A stretch of 64,000 nt of DNA, taken from assembly GCF_021730395.1 (NCBI RefSeq), contig NC_069365.1, positions 22,914,001 through 22,978,000 on the forward strand, in the 5' to 3' direction. The notes beneath the pieces are model-generated. The model was not told the origin of the DNA. It made no database searches and saw only the letters and a list, made by a program, of their open reading frames with translations. This document shows positions 1 through 11,453 of this stretch, one piece after another (position 1 is the stretch's first letter; each line of letters opens with the position of its first letter). Position numbers and translations under genes: made by a program. Source of the DNA: Mercenaria mercenaria. Lineage: Eukaryota > Mollusca > Bivalvia > Venerida > Veneridae.

Positions 1-1130
1 ATATATATAAAAATACATCACCAACATCATTAAATGCCAATGTTCAGAGACTTTACAAATACAGTTTAGTCATTGATATACACATCAAATAACAGAGGTG
101 ACAAAATACACCCTTACCTAAGTCCGCAATCAACATCAAGCCAATCCATATTGTGACTATCTTGTTTAAACAATATTTTATTAATTAAGTCATTTACAAC
201 ATATACATGTGTCAAAAAGGCATGCAGGATTGAGTAGAAAGCTGAAAGCTTATTTGAAACTCTCTCCTTTTGTGACTATGTTCATCCTCACACATGATGA
301 AAACTGTAGATACAATGATTTTATAGCATTTAACATTTTACAATGAGTTCCTGCTAACTGTAGTCTATTTCATAACTTCATTCTGCTTATAAACTCGTAG
401 GCCTTAGTTGAAAGTTTGCATTTTTCGTGTGTATCTACAATACACAATGTGTCTCTATGATCACTTGTTGCAGATTTTGGAATCGGATTAATGATACATT
501 TACCCCCATAGTGTTGAAGCAATTCCATTATCAAAGTACATGTTAAATAGCATGTGAACAAAATAGACAACAGCATCATTTTGTAAACCTCTGCTAGAAT
601 TTCATCGACCCCATAAGCTTTGCCGCGTTTAGCTTTAAAAATAGCTCTTTTTACTTCCAAGACAGTAATACTACCATGAAAAAATCAACACCAGGGAACA
701 TAACCTTTCTTTTATCAATAAAATCAACATCATCATTTCTATCATGTATATTGGTAAACAGAAATCTTTTTTCTTTCATTTTCTAAGTACATCATTAATA
801 CAAAAATCATGTAGAAACAGTACCATCTTCTAAATTTTTTCAGGTATGCTATTTTTACCACTATGTCTTACACAAATTTTACCAATGGATTTCCAGAATT
901 TTTTCTCGTCAACATCACATTCTTGTAATAAATCATATTGTAAATTGAACCAATGTCTGAGTTTATTCTTCTGAACCTCATCAGAAAAGAGATTTCCGGC
1001 ATTAGACAAAGTCAGCTTTTTAATTGTTTTTAGCATTTCTAGATGTACAATGGGCAACACACAATTTAGAATAAAGGTCTAACAATTCATTATTCCAACA
1101 TTTTTTTTTTTTTTGTCTTTAGATTTTCTA
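1..1130 (-). mobile_element. LINE remnant, linker plus reverse-transcriptase pieces
   Basis: On the minus strand three pieces lie in the order expected of a LINE ORF2. A linker at 1060-830 contains KKFWKSIGKI and ends in NSIPEKI. The start of the RT domain at 660-370 contains KAKRGKAYGVDEI and later IINPIPKS. RT block with GCILSPLLFDVYIND is at about 120-65, preceded by an in-frame stop where RQ would normally give way to G. The RT runs off the window edge, so the 3' part is outside. Frames differ between the pieces and stops are present, so it is dead. The endonuclease is not visible. The clade is not resolved; the linker motif is of a type seen in several LINE clades of molluscs. Confidence 0.75.
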
Positions 1131-2224
1131 GAATTCTTAACATTATAATACAGTTTTAATTTGAATATTAATATACATATTTTCTTTGACTGTATCAGAT
1201 CACTGAATAGAAATAGAGTCCATGTTGTTTACATTAACAACATTCTGTTCATGTTTATCAATCAAATTGTTAATTTCGATTAAAACAGAATGTTCATAAA
1301 CTCGGCTGACACATTCTTTAGATTAAACTTTACATGGCTAAATAACGAGCACCATGTCGAGCAGAACATAACATTTGCACATATTAAAATTACCAAAATG
1401 TAATCTAGAGAGATCCAAGGCGGTGCACATTGAACCTTCAATGATACACAGATTGAACATCCACGAAAAGCGGCGTAGGATCTCCAGTTAAAATAATTCT
1501 TTTCTCTAAACGAGAAAAAAAATGAGCAGAACAGAACAAAATTGAATTTAGAAAGAGGGAATCTGACTGTATGGAGCCCGTATGCCACAGATACTGTCAA
1601 AAGACAAAATTATATAGCAAGTACCATATCCGAGGGGTGATTAAACAATACCCAAAGTAGGTGGGGGCCAATAAGGTCTACCATGAACCCCATCCGCCTA
1701 GACTGGTACCAAATTGCAGGACCAACTCTTTCAAAAACAAAATGTTCTCATGAATGAACTCGTTCGAACTATATATGAGTTCGCTTTTTCATGGCAAACG
1801 TTCACTTTTGGAAAGGACAAGCATAAAGATTATAATCAGTGATATATTGAAACAATGAAAATGATGTCAAAATGGTGCTAAGACATTAGCCTTAAAATAT
1901 CAACATTTTATGTTTACTAAATTGCATATTCATGAATATTAATGAGAATGTCACAAAATGACAAAATTTTATTAGAAAATAACATTTCCTAAGTTTTAAA
2001 TCAATTTAGATATACAAAACAGTTTTGATCTGTTCTGAAAGTCTCTGAGTGTTTTCTTAAAAAGTATTTCGTAACACTAATGGTAAGTCTTTACTCCAAA
2101 ATATGTATGTTTAGCTAATTTGCTTAAAATTAACCACTACCACAACCAAGTCTGAGGAAACAAGATGCCACTAAATGTTTTTTAAAATATAATTAATTGT
2201 TATCAATGAAATAACAATTATGTG
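1131..2224. other. No gene seen
   Basis: AT-rich sequence with a short T tract near 1102-1114. A 106-codon open frame on the minus strand at 1280-1600 has no recognisable motif and a composition like the surrounding DNA, so it is not called a gene. Confidence 0.4.
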
Positions 2225-2512
2225 AGCTATATAGGTAGAGCGTCGGTCTACGGATCGCGGGGTCGCGAGTTCGATCCTCGGGCGAAGCGTATGTTCTCCG
2301 TGACTATTTGATAAACGACATTGTGTCTGAAATCATTCGTCCTCCACCTCTGATTCATGTGGGGAAGTTGGCAGTTACTTGCGGTGAACAGGTTTGTACT
2401 GGTACAGAATCAGGAACACTGGTTATGTTAACTGCCCGCCATTACATGACTGAAATACTGTTGAAAAACGGCGTTAAACCCAAAACAAACAAAAAAAGCT
2501 ATATAGGAGAGA
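2225..2512 (+). mobile_element. tRNA-derived SINE (family 1), with target duplication
   Basis: The head has a tRNA-like A box (GGTAGAGCGTCGG) and a B box (GAGTTCGATCCTC). A body follows that recurs at five other places in this window, ending in GGCGTTAAACCCAAAACAAAC. An 11-bp direct repeat AGCTATATAGG at 2225-2235 and 2502-2512 flanks it and is the likely target-site duplication. The first bases of the tRNA-like head seem absent or replaced by the duplication. The open frame at 2308-2610 lies inside and past this SINE and is not a gene. Confidence 0.85.
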
Positions 2513-3035
2513 TCGCCGTGACGTCACGCATTAACACCTGTTTATCTGGTGGTTGGCAAAACAATTGTTTTACATTGTTTGTGTATGGGATCGGAATTTT
2601 TAATTCTTAATAACTTTTTCGTTTATTTAAGGATTTTGAAAATTCAAAAAGTTTTGAAATGCTTACGATTTTCATATTTTCTTATGCAATTATCTTTATA
2701 AAATGAATTACCATTTTAAATGACATATGATTTTAATAGCGGCGTAGCGATGTTCAAAACTTTTAGAAAAACACTGTAAGTTAAGCGTTCATAATTAATC
2801 CATTTTACTTCGAAATAGTAATTAAAAGTTATTAATAAATTGCTTGTTTTATAACCTTTCTACTGATCAAATAATTATTGATATAATTTGAGTTTTAAGG
2901 AAGTTTAAGCCGTTAGAAAAACATCACTATTTACAAAAAACATGGACGCTCGGCGTCTGCCCACCCGATCTCTGTCTTATCAGTGCTAAGAATAGAAAAT
3001 ACAACGGATTTGTATACAAACACGATCTCTCCTAT
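2508..3035. mobile_element. MITE-like element with 13-bp terminal inverted repeats
   Basis: ATAGGAGAGATCG at 2508-2520 is the exact inverse complement of 3023-3035. The interior is AT-rich with no coding sequence. The SINE at 2225-2512 has its target duplication overlapping this left end, so the SINE appears to have landed at the element's edge. Superfamily not determined. Confidence 0.55.
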
Positions 3036-4550
3036 TGTTTAGAAATGTAGTTTAAACACATATTTGAAGTCGGAATCAGTATGAAATTTACTTTTACACA
3101 TGTTACGTTACCATTTCAATTACCTTGTTTTATTACATCAATTATTTAGAAAGTTTACTGACCCTACATATTTCCGTAGAGGGTCAGTAACAAACCCAAT
3201 AATTAATAATGTTCTTTTTATTATTCTAACAACATGCCTTTTGAAGCAGCTAGCAAGTTATCCAAGCGAAACGTGACGTGCCAAATTACATGCCATGAAA
3301 TAGGTCGTACACTGTCCTCTCGGCAATACTGCTGCGTCTATGACAAAATTTAAATATAATCAGCACAGTAAAGTTTAGACATTATAATATCAAAAGAATG
3401 TTATTAACAAAAGTTATATTCCACGAATGTGTCGCAGTTGCACATTATTGCCAATAATCGACAGTAAAGCAGCTTATTGTTTGTCTGGCTAGGACGTCAG
3501 AAGTCTCATTTTGACCTCAGAAAAAAACACTACTGTCTTATAACTAGCAACGGCTAAAATACAACTATATTTAAGAAAAGTAAAAACGCAAAGTCCTTTT
3601 ATAGCAAATATTTCATTATTGCTATCTGTACGCAAATGTTGTGTTACGTGTATAATTAGCGCATTGTTTTGAATATAATTATGGACTTATTTATATCGAA
3701 AATTGGCGTTTTAAATTGTTTTGTTCAAGCATTTGTACACTAAAAGACAAATTAACATGCAGTTATTTCGGTAAGATGAATTACTTTTAAGTATACCGGG
3801 TAGACTGCGATACAGGAAACCTCAAGAAACATCAACACGTAAACGTTTCCAATGACAACAACGTAACATACGAATGAAGATCTTACCAGATAGATTGACA
3901 GACATGTAGACCGACAAACATACTATTATATTGACGTAAACTGTACACAATATTAACATAAACATATAAATTTTGTCATATGACTTTATACACTGTCTGA
4001 TAACATAAAGAGTAAACAGTTCAAATAAAAATAATTTTCATGAAACATCTACAGTCTACTCTGGTATTCCATATCAGTCTTAAATGTGGGTCACTCTAAA
4101 CGTTTTACAGCTGAAAACAACAAATACTCAAACAAACATTACAAAAAGGTTATGTTTGTTAACTTTAAGCATCTGTGCACGTTCTGGAAGCCCGCCAGCG
4201 CTACAATATGAACCTAAAACCATAGAACGCAAAAGAACGAAAGAGTATATCTAGCGTTGGCTTGTGCGTCTTTAACAAATATTTCATTTTGGTGTGTTTG
4301 CGAGGTTGTCAAACTGAAATGAAATGTTCCGTTATTATGCGTTGGCGTGCGCGCGTCTATGTAACATATTTCATCGTATCGCCCTTGCGCATGCGCCAAA
4401 GCGAGGCATTAAAACGTTTCATTTCGTCTTAATGTGTGCGCCAACACGGCATAATGGTGGGCCGGTGGTCTAGTTAATTAGCCACCATATATACCTGATA
4501 TGCAAACCTCTGACATAAGTTGACGTTGATAACAATTATCAGTGATAAAA
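3036..4550. other. No gene seen; small hairpin and imperfect direct repeat
   Basis: A short hairpin centred on about 3175 pairs TTACTGACCCTAC with GTAGAGGGTCAGTAA. Two imperfect direct copies of about 45 bp (GCGTTGG..GTGCG..ATATTTCAT) lie near 4252 and 4340. The text GGGCCGGTGGTCTAGT near 4460 resembles the tRNA-like head of the SINE at 33.2-33.6 kb and may be a fragment. No open frame here looks like a gene. Confidence 0.4.
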
Positions 4551-4771
4551 CATGAACAGAGACAGCTGGAGAAGCGTGACATTGAGCTAAGACTAAAGTG
4601 GCCTAACTAAAATTTATAGAATGATTTGTGATAATAGAAGTTTCTCAAAACAATTTAAAGAATTTTTAGAACTAGATCAACTTGAACATTAAGCATTATT
4701 TTTGCAAACATTTCAGATAACTCAACTACAGGATAAATTCAAAATTCCTTTGTTATGAAATACATGTATAT

Positions 4772-5560
4772 GTGACAGAGTCTAATCAATATATATCTAA
4801 TATCTATAACGTGAACGGAATTTCAAACAAAAAAAAACGAAATAAGGTTTTTCAATGGATTAAGTCGAAGAAAGCAGATATTTGTTTACTGCAAGAAGTA
4901 CATTATCATGAATATCCTTTAAAGATATATGGAAAACAGATTGGGGAAAGGGTGATATTATATGTAGTGGAAATAGCTCCAGTCAAGCAGGGGTGGCAAT
5001 ATTATTTAAAGAGGGTTTAAATGTAAATGTCATAAAAACTTTTGAAATAGAAATCGGCCGATTACTTGCTGTTCAAGTAAAAATTCAAAACAGAGATGTT
5101 ATCATTATAAATATCTATGGTCCAAATAAAGACGAAATATCGTTGTTTCAAAAACTCGAAACCTTTATAAAAGACAAGTCAGACCAAAGTGTAATAATTG
5201 GTGGAGACATTAATTTACCAATAAACCCAGATATTGACAGAAGTGGTGGGAATAGTAATACACATTTAAAGTGCCGTAAACTTTTTAAATCTATTATAGA
5301 AATATTTGATCTCGTAGATTCGTACAGAATTCTAAATCCAGACAAAAGAGTGTTTACTTGGCGTTCAGCTGTAAAACCGGAATTGCCTGTAGATTGGACT
5401 ATATATTTATTTCAAATGATATATTGAACTTAATGAAAAAGTCAGACATCAAAATAAGTTTTAGATCAGACCACTCCATCGTATTTATTGAAATAGATTT
5501 CGATCCAGTAGAGAGGGGACCGGGTCTTTTTAAATTAAATAACAGCATCCTGTTAGATGC
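4772..5560 (+). pseudogene. LINE endonuclease domain (broken)
   Basis: APE-like endonuclease that would nick target DNA for LINE insertion. Visible motifs in order are NVNGI (near 4808), LLQEVH with the catalytic E (near 4892), INIYGPN, GGDIN (near 5203), FTWR, RLDYIF (near 5391) and SDHS (5466-5477). These match the family's metal-binding and catalytic set. The reading frame shifts between LLQEVH and IYGPN, and again just before RLDYIF, so the domain is split over three frames. Confidence 0.8.
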
Positions 5561-6151
5561 CGAGTATAAAGAAAAGATTTCGAACTCAATAAAAGAAATA
5601 CGAGACAAAATTAAAGACTCAAACCCGCAAACTCGCTGGGAAATTATAAAAAGTACAATTAGAAATGAAACAATTAAATACACAATATATAAAACGAAAA
5701 AGGAGAAGGAATTAGAAAATAATCTTTTAAAAGAGATCAAAAGATTAGAAAGTAAATTAAATGAAAACTTTAATGATGAAACATCCAGAAAACTGAATCT
5801 AAAGAAAACAGAGCTGGAAGAGTATTATGATGACAAAATTAACGGCATCATTACAAGAATTAAAAGTTATAAAATAGATAACTCGGAACGAAATATCAAG
5901 TATCTTAAAAATTTAGAAACAAAAAGCGCAGAAAGTAAAATTATAAAACACCTGAATATAAATGGCACGATAATAACAAACCAAAATGAAATTTTGAAAG
6001 AACAAAAAAGGTATTACGAAAGGAAAAGGAACAAACAGAATCAATGTATATTTTTTACGACGAAACTAAAATACCAAAATAAGAAGAAAATGAAAGCCAG
6101 TTATGTGAAGGGGAAATTACTGAGGTAGAATGTAAGATAGCAATAAAAGAT

Positions 6152-7271
6152 ATGAAAAATGGTAAAAGCCCAGGGTCTGATGGAATAAATATAGAATTTC
6201 ATAAGATATTTTGGAACGAAATAAAAATGGACATGATAAATTCCTTTAATTATTCTTTTGAAATAGGTATCCTTAGCCAGCTTCAGGCACAGAGTTTAAT
6301 AACTTTGTTACCAACACCAAAAAAAGATTTATCTTTCCTTCCAAATTGGAGACCAATAAGTTTATTAAATGTGGACTACAAAATCGTAACCAAGTAATCG
6401 CAAATAGAATAAAAAAAGATTTTAGATATTTTTGATTGACAATAGCAGACTGGCTTTATTAAAGGTAGATATATAGGAGAAAATATAAGACTCTTATATG
6501 ATGTTATTGAATACTCTGAACATAACGATTCTCCTGGACTTCTTTTCTTTGCAGACTTCGAAAAAGCTTTTGACAGCCTTAACTACAACTTTATACAGAA
6601 AACATTAGACCTATTTAATTTTGGCCCAACTCTAAAGAATTGGGTTAAATTGTTTTATAATAAGCCATCAAGCTGTGTTTTGTATAACGGATTTTTATCA
6701 GATATGTTTTACATTAGACGAGGAGTTCGTCAAGGATGCCCTTTATCCCCTTATTATTTTATTTTAGCTTTAGAATTACTATCAATAGCTACTCAAGAAA
6801 ATCAGTCAGAATATCAAAGGTATTAAAATGCTTGATATAGAAGTTAAAAATAGTATGTTTGCAGATGACGCTACTATACTACTCGACGGTTCCTGTGAAA
6901 GTTTCAACGAAATGTTAAATATGTTTGAGGAATTTTCCCATATCTCCGGCCTTAAACTCAACCATGACAAATGTACAGTACTCAGAATAGGCTCAATGAG
7001 AAACCAACATGATTTGATTTACTGTAAAAAAATTGAGAAGATAACTTGGACTTCAGAAGAAGCAAAAACTTTAGGTATAATTTTCCATTCATATACAAAG
7101 AAAATATTAGAACTGAATTATGAATCAAGGATAAATCAGTTCCACGCCGATATACGGAAATGCAAATCAAAGCGTTTAACAACAATAGGAAATGTTTCAA
7201 TACTAAAATCATTAATCCTTCCCAAATTAACATACCTGTTTTCAGTACTTCCAAACCCATCTGAAAAATAA
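6152..7271 (+). pseudogene. LINE reverse transcriptase domain (broken)
   Basis: RT blocks appear in order: NGKSPGSDGI and NWRPISLLNVDYKI at 6152-6397, then QTGFIKGRYIGENIR and FADFEKAFDSL (near 6548), GVRQGCPLSP (near 6722), and the catalytic FADDATILL (near 6857). The blocks are spread over more than one frame with stops at about 6395 and 6825. A thumb-like region follows to 7271. Typical of the L1/Tx1 branch. Confidence 0.85.
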
Positions 7272-7375
7272 TCAAGATACTGACACAGAATAGTTATGAA
7301 TTTATTTGGAATTCCAAAAGAGATAAAATCAAAAGAGATATCTTAATACAGGATTATGACTGTGGAGGTATAAAC

Positions 7376-8373
7376 ATGGTAGACATTCCAATATATTTGA
7401 ATTCTATCAAAGCTAGCTGGATAAAAAGGATAAAAAGCAATTCCAGTAATGGAAAGTGGAAAGAAATAACAAACAAGAGATTGGAAAAAGTATCTGAGAT
7501 GAATCTATTTAAATGTAACTTAAATGAAAAAGATATTTTAAAATTAAAATTGGAAAATACATTCTTAAAAGATATCCTCATTTCATGGAGCAAAATAAAT
7601 TTCAACAAAAATCCACAAAATATAACAATGCAAATAATTTGGAATAATTCGCTCATTAAAAATAATAAATCAATAATAAACTTCCCTTTATGGATAAAGA
7701 AAAACATAATTTATATTAAAGATATCTACGACGAAGAAAATAAACAGTTCAAAACATTTGAAATACTAAAAAACGAATATCATATACCTAACTCAGAATT
7801 TTAAACTATCATAGATTAATTGCATCAATTCCAAAAGAATGGAAAATGAAATTAGGAACAATTGATATATACGATACACCAGATGAAATAAAATAGATTA
7901 TTAGAAACAACAAAATCCTGTTACTTGAATAAAAACCTAACTAAAATTTAAAAAAAAAAATGTCAGAGGAAAAAACAAAATCTCAAATTAAATGGGAATT
8001 ATTCTTTCCGGAAGATCAGTTCTGTTGGAAAGATATATTCAAAAATTATATTACTTGTTGCAAAGATAACAGTTTACAAAACTTCCATTTTAATTTTCTT
8101 CACAGAAATATTGCAACAAACAAATTTTTATTTAAATACAATTTAACAGAATCGAGCCTGTGTGACTTTTGTAATATGGAAGTTGAAAGTATGGAACACT
8201 TGTTCTGGAACTGTACAAAGATTCAGAAATTTTGGAACCAAATTTTCAAATGGTTGAACGATTGTGATATTCAGGTACAACAGAATAAGTTCCTGACATT
8301 CTTTCACTCAAAAAACAAGGTCATCTCATATATTCTCATGCTCTCAAAATACAAAAAAAAAAGTTATATCTAA
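7376..8373 (+). pseudogene. LINE C-terminal region with CCHC knuckle (broken)
   Basis: Two open stretches (7376-7804 and 7960-8373) give the C-terminal part of the LINE protein. The second carries CDFCNMEVES and EHLFWNC (from 8161), the Cys/His knuckle seen at this place in L1/Tx1-like ORF2 proteins. The end YILMLSKYKKKSYI stops short of the usual tail, so the 3' end is probably truncated or damaged. Confidence 0.75.
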
Positions 8374-8404
8374 TTGCCTCTACCATAACAAGCTCAGTTA
8401 CATC

Positions 8405-9258
8405 TTACTGTCGGAGCTGTAGCTTCCATGATTTCGGCACGTGTTTAATGAAGAAACGTATAAATTGCTCCGCGTCTTCTTCGGCAACCGATGATAAGTC
8501 TATAAATTGCTCCGCGTCTTCTTCAGCAACCGATGATAAGTTTTCTTTATATAATATAGTTATGCTGTATCCTTTTCTTTCAAAAGATTCTAAACTTCCA
8601 TGTGGATCAAGAAGCGTCTTCGATAGACTTACGGCAAGAAATCCACGTTTGACTTCATGAAGAACACATGAGCCTACCAGATCGCGAATAGTTGACTGTA
8701 TATTTTTTCCCGTACTTTTTCCATGTTTGACCTGAACAATTATAGGCCTTGTATTTGGATTTTGTTCAATTGCTAAAATATCAGCGCCGTTGTCGCCGGG
8801 TTTACCGACACGTTTGACCGTGCCTGTAAATGCGGGTTTACAGTCAAACCAGGCTGCCACATATACTTCAAACATAACATGGAAGGCAAATCTTTTCTTT
8901 TCGTCAACAATTTCTGAACGCTCGTCGTCAAACATCCAACGTGATATTATTTCTAACCATTGAATAGGCGAATACGGTTGACATTCATCCCTGATAAAAC
9001 GCCCGAAGAAATCTGAACTCTGATTTTCAGCCTCTGAAATCCGAATAAAACCGAGTTCTTCGATAAGATCTTTAACTGTTTCATGATCCACAGTTGTGTC
9101 TTCTGTATCCCTGAAACAATATAGTGTCAGCTATAATAGTTTGAAAACATTATGTAGTAAGGAGCAAACAAGATGGCCGGCTGTATTAAAGAAAAGTCTG
9201 TCTTAGAGTATTATTGTTTTACTTACTCTGAATATTTGACAAGACCATTAATGTACAT
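8405..9258 (-). CDS. Small protein with Mrr-like restriction-endonuclease core
   Basis: The large exon (9110-8405) is open for 235 codons, and its upstream edge is a good acceptor (ATTGTTTCAG). A good donor (GTAAGT, 9226-9221) and an in-phase ATG at 9258 would add a 10-codon first exon over a 116-bp intron, giving 245 aa; this start is a model. The core has VGKPGDNGADILA (the D of a PD-(D/E)XK site, D121 in this model), then PIIVQVKHG (Q137, K139) and RDLVGS with VKRGFLAVS. This order (G-D-N-G-A-D..QVK..LVG) is that of the Mrr_cat branch of restriction endonuclease-like folds, known in bacteria for cutting modified DNA. A 13-residue segment (SSVAEEDAEQFID) is repeated in tandem near the C-terminus. 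Function as a nuclease is inferred. No other gene is adjacent; a decayed LINE touches its 3' end. Confidence 0.7.
8448..8541. repeat. 39-bp tandem duplication inside the Mrr-like gene
   Basis: Two nearly perfect 39-bp copies containing AAATTGCTCCGCGTCTTCTT lie head to tail, differing at about one base. The unit is 13 codons, so the frame is kept. Confidence 0.9.
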
Positions 9259-9392
9259 TTGACGCCTTCAATAACTGCAAAAGAATCAGTAACGAAATAA
9301 ATATGAGGCCATTTTGACCCAAAGTCGCTCAATGGACCTTGCCCTTTGATCTCGAATATTTGACACACGATGTCATTATAGTAACAAATGTT
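9227..9392 (-). other. Possible additional exon upstream of the Mrr-like gene
   Basis: Another minus-strand frame is open for about 55 codons here and reads GPLSDFGSKWPHIYFVTDS, then AVIEGVKCTLMVLSN. It looks protein-like and ends at the same GTAAGT donor. Joined to the next exon it leaves the wrong phase for the Mrr-like frame. It may be a coding exon with a one-base change, part of another transcript, or chance. Confidence 0.25.
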
Positions 9393-11160
9393 TTAAGGAT
9401 GTAGGATCGTTTTCTCATAACGTTAAGAATTTTTCCATACTCTATTAGCTTGTAGAACATAAGTTTCTAAGACAAACAAGAGAAAGAAACACTGGTCACT
9501 AAACTCGCTTTAATTTCACAGGGCATTTTCTTTATCCACTGTTTAAGCATTTCTGAAATTTTGTAAAATTGAAGAAATAGCGGTACTTGTATAAAATATG
9601 TGATATCCCACTTAATGTTATAGGGATTTCAGGTCTTAACGCTTACTATGAATACATGGTGATATCAGTATTATATAGCTCGTCAGAAAGAAAATTGGAA
9701 GAAACATTTTTTAAAGTGGCGGTATCCCGAAAAAAGAACGATCGTACATCCTTAAGTATTAAAACATTGTTCCCTGAATATAATAGAAATGACCCAGATA
9801 AGAAATATAGATACATGATTTTTGTGAGTTTTACTTTGAACGTATTATCTTACCTATGTTTCAAGAAATATCTATTTGTATCAACTGTAAAAAGCGTGCA
9901 GTTAATCAAAACAAAGCATTTAAAATTGCATTCTTGATAAGAAAAAAGGCTGTATAGCCAAAGTGTAACCGGAGACATTCTCACGTTCTTGGCTTATGTT
10001 TACATAATAGCTTTAAGAATTATCAGATTTCAAGAGTTTATCATATTCATTATTTTCTGAGAAAGGTTTGTTGATGCAAGAATGATGGTGAAATATATGT
10101 GAAAATCCATCATTGGGCCATAAGAAGTCATTTAAAGTAGTCATTTTAATAAATATAAGAAAGGTTCAATGCGCATCTTTTCAAGTCGTTCATGGAAAGC
10201 GGAGAAAGACAAGGTTACTCGGGTAGGATATTATCCTAAATTCCCCCTTAGTACACATATTAACATCAATGTGTACGAACGATTTTTTATTTTACAGTAT
10301 CTTTGAAAATGTTGCAAAGATATTAATGGTATGAAAGAAAAATAATTCAACAAAAGTATAAATACGACAGATGTGTCTCCAATGATTGGTGCTCGCTATT
10401 TATCTGTTTTGCATTCCACGCTGTCCCTTGGGTTTTGGAAACCCTGTATTACATCGGAAGCCATTTAAGTCAATCGGGACCTTTATAAACAAGAGGACCA
10501 AAGATGCCTTATATCTTTTTTCAACTGAGTGACAAAGCTTTCCAGCTTCTGAATGGCAAATATGTATACAAAGAAAGAAAAATATTCAAATATAGTTACA
10601 TGTAACAAGTTTGCCTCTCCTTTTCCTCTTCCCTTTCCCGCTGCCTATCCTCTGTGTGCCTAAAATAATTCATTTTACGCATTATGTCTAATCTATTTTG
10701 TATAATATAGTAGTACCAACGTCCTTGACTTTTTTAGGAAAACTTTATACACTATTAATATGCAATGATAATATTCATTATCTTAAGGTTTGTTTTATTA
10801 TAACATAATCTTGCAGATACCACATTACCGGTAACATAAAAGACGAGGATATGGTGGACGCCGATTTCAGTATCGGTTTGACGATGGAAAAGTTTCAAAT
10901 TCGTACGTTTTGTAACTGCTGGAATCAAGCAGCTGGTCTTGTCGCTTTCCTGTGTACGGAACAATGACTTAGGTTTATTGTCTTTGTTTTATTTTCTTTA
11001 TTTATTTTTATCTTGCCAACAGCTGCAAAATGCAACTCTTTGCGGAAGATGTATTATCTGACATTAATTTGAAAGTATGTTTTCCGACTGCTTACGAAAC
11101 CGTTGCGCCCTCGTGATATAATTCCTTCGCATCTGAACTCCAAACAATAATTTATTCAGC
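9393..11160. other. No confident gene; MITE-like scrap
   Basis: A 116-codon plus-strand frame (9587-9937) and a 69-codon minus frame (10964-10755) have no recognisable features and are not called. About 11098-11150 resembles the middle of the hairpin element at 24.63-24.77 kb (CTCGTGATATA..TTCGCAT..GAACTC), so it is probably a scrap of that family. Confidence 0.35.
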
Positions 11161-11453
11161 GACAAATCAGTAAATGAGATATATTATTTCTTAAGTAATC
11201 TTGAGTTTTCCTTAGAAGATGCAAAATCAAATGATCCAAATTTTAATTGGAAAAGTGTAAAAATGCTTATAAAAGACAATATTAACAACTGTAAAGGTAT
11301 ACCGACTCTCATTGTAGAAAATAATGGTACCGAGTTATGTTACTCGTCAGATGAGAAAAGGCTAATTGCTTAAACGAATATTTTACTTCAGTCTCCACTA
11401 TAGACGAATCTAACACGCAACTGCCGAACTTTATTCCTAAAACCGATAGTGAA

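Larger units (their letters stand above)
4556..8400 (+). mobile_element. L1/Tx1-like LINE, decayed, plus strand
   Basis: A near full-length ORF2 runs from an apurinic-type endonuclease through a reverse transcriptase to a C-terminal Cys/His knuckle (coding remains at 4772-8373). Protein motifs and the knuckle CDFC..EHLFWNC resemble the L1/Tx1 branch. At least five frame changes or stops lie along it (near 4990, 5380, 6130, 6397, 6820 and 7271), so it cannot encode the enzyme. No ORF1 is visible and the true 5' end is not defined. The 3' side ends close to 8400, right at the stop codon of the Mrr-like gene; no clear poly(A) or target duplication was found. Composition is A-rich on the coding strand, as for L1-type elements. 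Confidence 0.85.

Noticed and set aside
1280-1600. 106-codon minus frame
   Set aside because: No motif, no splice context and biased AT-rich composition.
2236-2290. tRNA gene
   Set aside because: A and B boxes are present but there is no acceptor-stem pairing, and the sequence continues into a repeated SINE body. The same holds for the heads at 21.2, 27.3 and 33.6 kb.
10755-10964. First exon of the Mrr-like gene
   Set aside because: A possible donor (ACCG|GTAATG) leaves the wrong phase and the protein text shows no link to the nuclease.
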